DNA of 64,000 nucleotides from Desulfobacter vibrioformis DSM 8776 (lineage in GTDB: Bacteria > Desulfobacterota > Desulfobacteria > Desulfobacterales > Desulfobacteraceae): NCBI RefSeq assembly GCF_000745975.1, contig NZ_JQKJ01000009.1, positions 62,001-126,000 on the forward strand, written 5' to 3'. The position numbers and the translations under genes are program-made. Positions 59,143 to 64,000 of this stretch are shown here, in pieces (position 1 is the stretch's first letter; each line of letters begins with the position of its first letter). Under the pieces are notes generated by a model. That model searched no databases and had not been told where the DNA came from. It saw only the letters and a program-made list of their open reading frames with translations.

Positions 59143-59796
59143 ATGAATAACATTAGTTTCCATTCTTTTTATCAAAGATTAATCAATGAAGGTATTATTA
59201 CGTCTCAAAAAGAATTAGCTTCATTGTTGGATGTCAAAGGTTCTGCAATATCCCAGGCAAAGAGACGAAAAGTAATCCCACAAGCATGGGTATCAAAAAT
59301 TTCCGAAAAAATGAATTTAAGCCCCAAATGGATTAAAACAGGCAACGGGGATAAATATTTTGATAAGATTTGCGATGACAATCATACTTTTGAGATCGTC
59401 CCAAAAGTGAAGGCTCGCTTATCTGCGGGAGACGGATCTTTCGATGTCGATCAAAAAATTTCCGAATACTATTCATTTCAAAAAATTTGGTTAAGAAAAA
59501 AAGGGAATCCCAAAGATATGGTTTTAATGGATATCTCTGGCAATAGTATGGAACCTGAGTTGAAAGATGGAGATACAGTTCTTGTTGACAGATCTAAAAA
59601 TGAAATATTGGCGGGAGCAATATATGCAGTTGGTGTTGAGGATACTGTTTTAATAAAAAGGGTTGAAAAGCTTCCGGACAAGCTTGTTTTAATAAGTGAT
59701 AATGAAAAGTATTCCCCAATATACATAACAGGAGATGATATCAACCGTGTAAGAGTTTTAGGGAAAGTCATATGGATTTGTCGAGAAATCAATTAA
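59143..59796 (+). CDS. CI-type repressor with S24 self-cleaving peptidase domain
   Basis: 217 residues. The N-terminal 65 residues are a CI-type helix-turn-helix (SQKELASLLDVKGSAISQAK). The C-terminal S24 fold has the likely cleavage site Ala95-Gly96 (LSAGDGSF), catalytic Ser135 in GNSMEP and Lys172 in VLIKRVEK. Phage CI and LexA relatives bind operators and cleave themselves when RecA is activated by DNA damage. No phage genes are near. It is the first gene of the AT-rich island and probably represses itself and the two genes behind it. Confidence 0.92.
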   Translation: MNNISFHSFYQRLINEGIITSQKELASLLDVKGSAISQAKRRKVIPQAWVSKISEKMNLSPKWIKTGNGDKYFDKICDDNHTFEIVPKVKARLSAGDGSFDVDQKISEYYSFQKIWLRKKGNPKDMVLMDISGNSMEPELKDGDTVLVDRSKNEILAGAIYAVGVEDTVLIKRVEKLPDKLVLISDNEKYSPIYITGDDINRVRVLGKVIWICREIN

Positions 59797-59898
59797 ATAA
59801 TGATTATCAAAAACAATTTAAATCTAACGCTGTTTTTTGAAAAAACAATAATATGAAAATTTTAAAAGTCATATTCGGAATAATACATAGATAGCCCT

Positions 59899-62800
59899 AT
59901 GAAAGAATTAAAAAAAATATTCTCTCGTTTAGGGATGAATCAAGAAAACGGTTTATTCATATCATCAGAACTCAGGCAAGAAAGAGTATTGTCACATAGG
60001 GTTGAAAAACTTTTTGAGAGTAGATTAAAGCCAGCCGCTTTTTTTTGCATTGATAATAAACCAACTGTGCTTTTTTATAATTCTCCCCCAAATAGGAGTG
60101 ATTTATTCAAAGCCATATGGAACTTCAATGAATCTCCTGTCGTTATTATAAACGAACCAGATAGGATTGAAATCCTCAATGGGCTTTCTTTCCTTGACAA
60201 GGAAAATACACTTGAGAAATTAGCCGAGGAATCTAACCTTGACGCGTTTTCATATTTTGAGATTGTGACTGGAAGGGTATGGCAGAAATTCGGAGATAGA
60301 TTCAAGTATAATAATAGAGTTGATTACAAGCTGCTTGAGAATATTAAAGCTGCGAGAGATCTTCTTATTAGCCAAGAAAATATCAATGATTATTTGGCAA
60401 ACGCTCTACTTGGAAAATGCTTGTTTATCAGATACTTAATTGATCGAAAAGTTAGAATAAAATTTGATGATAAAATTCTGAGAGCCTGGAGCAATGATGA
60501 GTTTTGTCAGCTTTTAGAAGACAAAACCAAAACAATTAAATTTCTAAATTATTTAAAAGCACATTTTAATGGGGAAGCCTTTCTAATAGAGGATGCGCTA
60601 CTATATGACATCCCCGATAGCGCTTTTGAAATTTTAAAAAAATTATTGTTGGGAACAGAGATAACAAGCAACCAAATGTCATTGTTTGATATCTATGATT
60701 TCTCAATTATTCCTGTTGAATTTATAAGCAACGTATACGAATACTTTATTGGAAGAAAGCAACAAGCTAAAAAGGGTGCCTATTACACTCCTCTTTTTTT
60801 AGTTGACTATATTATTTCTAAAACCGTTACAAAGTATCTTAAAGACAATCCTGATAGCTATAAATGTAAGATATTAGATCCAGCCTGCGGGTCTGGTATT
60901 TTTCTTGTTGAATCATTGAGAAAAATGATAGAGCACTATCAAGAAACAAACAATAAGACTTCACATAGTAGTCGTAACTTTAAAGAAGTATTAAAAAAGA
61001 TCACCGAAGAAACAATTTTTGGTATAGACCAAGATAAAAATGCAATTAATGTTGCTATTTTTTCGGTTTATCTTACGTTGCTTGATTATCAAGAACCAAA
61101 AGAAATAGAAAATTTCAGATTTCCGAAATTAATAGAAAAGAATTTTTTCATTAAAGATTTTTTTAATGAAAATGATATATTTAACAATGCGTTTCAAAAA
61201 ATTGATTTTGACTTCATTCTTGGTAATCCACCCTGGAAGAGAGGCAGTGATAAAAACGCTCTTTTCTTAAAGTATATTAATAGAAGACGAACACTTGAAT
61301 CCAAAATATCAAACACGGTAATTCCGTCAATCAGCAACAAAGAAATAGCTCAAGCCTTTTTGCTCAGAACAAGCGATTTCAGCTCTAAAAATACGAAATG
61401 TGCCTTAATTGTAACCAGCAAGACATTATATAATCTCAAAGCAGACGGGTTTAGAGAATATTTTTTGAAAAATTATTTTCTTTCGAAAGTTTTTGATTTG
61501 TCTCCGGTTCGAAAGGAAGTGTTTGACAAATCAAATGACCCTGCGGTTGCACCTGCAGTTATTCTTTTCTTTAATTATGCACATGGACAATCAACTGATA
61601 AAAATATAATTAATCATATAGCTTTGAAACCCAATCGTTTCTTTTCGCTTTTTAAAATTTTTGTTCTGCAAAAGAATGACATAAAACAGGTTTTGCAATC
61701 TCGTTTAATTGAAAATGATTGGTTATGGAAGATATTGCTTTATGGTAGTTATCTTGATTTCCATTTAATCAAAAGACTTAAAACTCAGTACGAAAGCATA
61801 CATAAATCAATACAAAGAAAAAAATATTTATGTCTCACGGGGATTCAGTACGGCCAAGACAAAAGAAACTCAAAGCACTTGATTGGATTGCCAATTATTA
61901 GTGTAAATCGAGTGAAACCTTTTTTTATTGAACCACATTCTAAAGAAATTTTCTCTAAATCTTATATACACAGGCCGCGTAATAAAGAGCTTTTCGAAGG
62001 TGAAAGGCTCATTATTAAAAAAGGACTTAACCCATATTTTAAATCAACCTCTGCCATAATAAGAGAGAAAGCTATTTTCAAAGATTCACTGACAGCGATA
62101 AAAATCTTTGAGCACTCCAATATTAAGGACTTAAAAACATTTTGTGGTCTTCTCCAATCAGCAATGTTTTCCTATTTTATTCTTATGACCGGCTCATCAA
62201 CAGGAGTTGAAAGAGAACAAGGATTCAATGAAGAAAAATTCGATTTTCCATACACGAACAATCCATTAGTGTCAGAATATGTAAGCAAAATTGAAGAATT
62301 ATGTGATCAACTTGTAAATAATAAGAATAAGTTATTAGATACTGAGGTGCTATCAATAGAAAGAAAAAAAAACAAACTGTTGGAAAAATTAGACGAGGAA
62401 ATTTTTAGAAGTTTCGATTTAAATGAACAGGAATTAGCATTAATTGATTACGCTATCAAAATAACCATTCCTCTAATTATGAAACATAAGAAGTTTGAAA
62501 AAAACACTTTAAGTCCTTTGTTGGTAGAAGATCCATTTCTAAAAGATTACTCTCAGGTTTATTTTAATCGTTTTAAAAAATCATTTGAAAAACACAATAA
62601 AAAATTTGTGCTCCAAATACTTTACAATGAATATTTAGTAGGAATGTTTTTTAAAGTTATTGATGCCAAAGATTTCATAAGGCAAGTTATTTGGAAGCAA
62701 GCGTCAGAAAATAGCATAATTTCAAAACTTCACTCTCTTGGTTGCCAAAAACTTACAAAAAATCTTTTTCTTCAGAAAGATATAAGAGGCTTTGAAAAAA

Positions 62801-62904
62801 ACGGATTTTATATTGTAAAGCCGAATGAAAAAAAATTATGGCATAAAGCTATAGCTCACCTTGATGTTACTGAATTCGCTGATGCAATGTTGAAAAAGGA
62901 CTAA
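59899..62904 (+). CDS. Eco57I-like N6-adenine DNA methyltransferase (type IIG/Pgl-X-like)
   Basis: 1001 residues. AKKGAYYTPLFLVDYI near 290, DPACGSGIFLVES near 327 (SAM binding) and GNPPW near 443 (NPPY-type catalytic motif) are in the order of amino-methyltransferases. The N-terminal 290 residues resemble the Eco57I leader (AIWNFNESPVVII); no PD-(D/E)XK site is clear there. The C-terminal 450 residues likely hold target recognition. The gene is very AT-rich. It is followed 12 bases later by the putative nuclease gene, suggesting modification and cutting by separate proteins. Confidence 0.9.
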   Translation: MKELKKIFSRLGMNQENGLFISSELRQERVLSHRVEKLFESRLKPAAFFCIDNKPTVLFYNSPPNRSDLFKAIWNFNESPVVIINEPDRIEILNGLSFLDKENTLEKLAEESNLDAFSYFEIVTGRVWQKFGDRFKYNNRVDYKLLENIKAARDLLISQENINDYLANALLGKCLFIRYLIDRKVRIKFDDKILRAWSNDEFCQLLEDKTKTIKFLNYLKAHFNGEAFLIEDALLYDIPDSAFEILKKLLLGTEITSNQMSLFDIYDFSIIPVEFISNVYEYFIGRKQQAKKGAYYTPLFLVDYIISKTVTKYLKDNPDSYKCKILDPACGSGIFLVESLRKMIEHYQETNNKTSHSSRNFKEVLKKITEETIFGIDQDKNAINVAIFSVYLTLLDYQEPKEIENFRFPKLIEKNFFIKDFFNENDIFNNAFQKIDFDFILGNPPWKRGSDKNALFLKYINRRRTLESKISNTVIPSISNKEIAQAFLLRTSDFSSKNTKCALIVTSKTLYNLKADGFREYFLKNYFLSKVFDLSPVRKEVFDKSNDPAVAPAVILFFNYAHGQSTDKNIINHIALKPNRFFSLFKIFVLQKNDIKQVLQSRLIENDWLWKILLYGSYLDFHLIKRLKTQYESIHKSIQRKKYLCLTGIQYGQDKRNSKHLIGLPIISVNRVKPFFIEPHSKEIFSKSYIHRPRNKELFEGERLIIKKGLNPYFKSTSAIIREKAIFKDSLTAIKIFEHSNIKDLKTFCGLLQSAMFSYFILMTGSSTGVEREQGFNEEKFDFPYTNNPLVSEYVSKIEELCDQLVNNKNKLLDTEVLSIERKKNKLLEKLDEEIFRSFDLNEQELALIDYAIKITIPLIMKHKKFEKNTLSPLLVEDPFLKDYSQVYFNRFKKSFEKHNKKFVLQILYNEYLVGMFFKVIDAKDFIRQVIWKQASENSIISKLHSLGCQKLTKNLFLQKDIRGFEKNGFYIVKPNEKKLWHKAIAHLDVTEFADAMLKKD

Positions 62905-62916
62905 TATAGTAAAAAA

Positions 62917-63582
62917 ATGAACCAACCGCTTGATGCTTCAGTTTTTATAGAATCGGCTAATTTTAAATTAGCTGAATTTCAAGACATTCTTTCTAAGATA
63001 GTTGAGTGCTATAAATTAATGATGTCTGATGGGATACTGGTGAATAATGACGAAAACGAAATCAGAGATGTTTTGCATAGAGATTATTTAAATAACAACA
63101 GCATTAGAAATAGTTTAGGATTAACGGATTATCTCTTTGACCCTGAAGTTCCAGAGGCAAATACTCAAGGAAGGACGGATATAAAAATACAGACACCTGA
63201 TACATTTTTGGACACATTTGCATATTACATAATTGAATGCAAAAGATTGGATAATGGAAATCCAAGTGGTAGAACAGGCCTTAATGCGAAATATATTAAA
63301 AATGGGATCATGCGATTTGTTGAAGGAAAATATTCAACATACTGCAAGCTGAATGGTATGATTGGATTTATTGTTGAGACTATGGATATAAATAAAAATA
63401 TCCAGCATATCAATTGGTTACTTGATTCTAAATACTTCCAAACAAACACTTTAGAAAAATTAAGTTCTCAACTATTTATTCAAGATTTTAAATACCAGTA
63501 CTGTTCAGTTCACAAGGATTTAAAAAATAACAAATTTAGCCTGTATCATCTGATGCTGGATTTTTCAAAAAACTTGATATGA
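62917..63582 (+). CDS. Putative PD-(D/E)XK nuclease
   Basis: 221 residues, no named family recognised. QGRTDIKI with D88 and AYYIIECKRLD with E107-C-K109 match the core D...ExK of this nuclease fold, and charged residues follow. The first 80 residues are helical, perhaps for DNA or partner binding. It is likely the cutting partner of the methyltransferase, since the two are nearly adjacent and share AT-rich composition. This is inferred from motif and position. Confidence 0.7.
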   Translation: MNQPLDASVFIESANFKLAEFQDILSKIVECYKLMMSDGILVNNDENEIRDVLHRDYLNNNSIRNSLGLTDYLFDPEVPEANTQGRTDIKIQTPDTFLDTFAYYIIECKRLDNGNPSGRTGLNAKYIKNGIMRFVEGKYSTYCKLNGMIGFIVETMDINKNIQHINWLLDSKYFQTNTLEKLSSQLFIQDFKYQYCSVHKDLKNNKFSLYHLMLDFSKNLI

Positions 63583-63618
63583 TAATCACTTCCCAGTTAA
63601 ACAGTAATCGGAACATCC

Positions 63619-63678
63619 GGACTTTGTCTATCATGTGTCGCCGATAGGCTTGCTAGTAAAGTCCGTCACTTCTTTTTT
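63619..63678 (+). terminator. Probable terminator after the nuclease gene
   Basis: GGACTTT at 63619-63625 pairs with AAAGTCC at 63658-63664, with an inner CTATC/GATAG stem. A T-rich run follows near 63670-63678. Confidence 0.5.
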
Positions 63679-63707
63679 CAGTGCTCAGGTCACTCTCAAT
63701 TGAGTAC

Positions 63708-63779
63708 GAACGTTACAGGCCTTGATCCGCTTTATGACGGAACATTAAGAAAGAGACCAAGACCTGTGTTGAAACGTTC
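63708..63779. repeat. Imperfect inverted repeat at the island's downstream edge
   Basis: GAACGTTACAGGCCTTG at 63708-63724 mirrors CAAGACCTGTGTTGAAACGTTC at 63758-63779, with an extra five bases in the right arm. It lies between the nuclease gene and the cytochrome stop; it may be a hairpin or a remnant of an insertion boundary. Confidence 0.45.
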
Positions 63780-63784
63780 CGGAT

Positions 63785-64000
63785 TTACGGCGTGCTACCG
63801 TATCCCATGGGCAGCTGCTTGAACCGGCCGCCATATATAATGGGATCTCCTTCATACCCCAAGGCTTTAAAGTTAATGTAATCGGTTTTGTTGATTAAAT
63901 GCTCAACATCCCGGCCTCTGGATTTCATATAGGAAAAATCGGTACCCTTGTGGGCGATTTTTTTGAAATCCACATTGCGGTTGTCCTGGTGACACCGGTT
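63785..64000 (-). CDS. C-type cytochrome, C-terminal fragment
   Basis: The frame runs to the window edge, so the N-terminus is missing. The first readable residues are NRCHQDNRNVDFKKIAHKG; the CH preceded by two residues fits the end of a CxxCH heme site whose first Cys lies just outside. The tail of about 70 residues has another His (IAHKG) and charged stretches but no further heme motif. Multiheme cytochromes with this ending are common in Desulfobacterota. The number of hemes is unknown. Confidence 0.65.
   Translation of the reverse strand, partial: NRCHQDNRNVDFKKIAHKGTDFSYMKSRGRDVEHLINKTDYINFKALGYEGDPIIYGGRFKQLPMGYGSTP

Noticed and set aside
59143-63582. Prophage
   Set aside because: Only a repressor-like gene is present; there are no integrase, capsid, terminase or tail genes, so a defence module is more likely.

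Overview
The window looks like chromosomal DNA from a strictly anaerobic, probably sulfate-reducing member of the Desulfobacterota (Desulfobacteraceae-like). That is an inference from the gene set: a 2Fe superoxide reductase (desulfoferrodoxin), two rubredoxin-type proteins, a rubrerythrin, a ferredoxin-thioredoxin reductase catalytic subunit, cytochrome bd oxidase, many PAS/Cache histidine kinases and the end of a c-type cytochrome gene. Most of the window has moderate GC. nhaA and the last 5 kb are clearly AT-rich, and the 5-oxoprolinase gene is GC-rich. No rRNA, tRNA, CRISPR array or IS transposase was recognised.

Layout. 0-10.6 kb: the end of a VOC-family gene, a rubredoxin/DUF2231 membrane protein, nhaA, a large hybrid sensor kinase and the helicase gene hrpA. 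10.7-16.9 kb: a tight run of parA, parB, an ispH fused to a UbiA-like membrane prenyltransferase domain, and a FapA (DUF342) gene that overlaps convergent rnhA. 17.2-23.6 kb: a small unknown gene with mlaC, then a phosphate-uptake operon in the order pstC-pstA-pstS-pstB. 24-31.6 kb: oxidative-stress and redox genes (rubrerythrin, xth, FTR catalytic subunit plus glutaredoxin, superoxide reductase), an SDR39U1-type epimerase with an unknown membrane protein and a DHH phosphoesterase, and a 53-residue rubredoxin. 31.7-37 kb: cydAB preceded by a possible 19-codon leader ORF and an operator-like repeat, then a response regulator and a PocR-domain kinase. 37.7-47.6 kb: a periplasmic thioredoxin, an MTA phosphorylase/APT salvage pair, a lipoprotein, recC-recB and yccF. 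47.7-54.9 kb: a sigma-54 activator divergent from a three-gene operon (DUF2760 membrane protein plus two unusual Hsp70 proteins). 55-58.8 kb: a fused 5-oxoprolinase/hydantoinase. 59-63.7 kb: an AT-rich island with a self-cleaving S24 repressor, an Eco57I-like DNA methyltransferase and a small PD-(D/E)XK nuclease. 63.8 kb to the end: the C-terminus of a c-type cytochrome.

Two families of intergenic repeats were found by eye. Family A is a roughly 108-bp long-hairpin element at 18.4 and 27.6 kb. Family B is a roughly 91-bp element at 23.6 and 27.5 kb in opposite orientations. The second copies of A and B are directly adjacent.

The most promising little-described systems are the S24 repressor/methyltransferase/nuclease island, which looks like a repressor-controlled restriction-modification or phage-defence module, and the DUF2760/twin-Hsp70 operon. 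The IspH-UbiA fusion and the short leader ORF with operator upstream of cydA are secondary leads.
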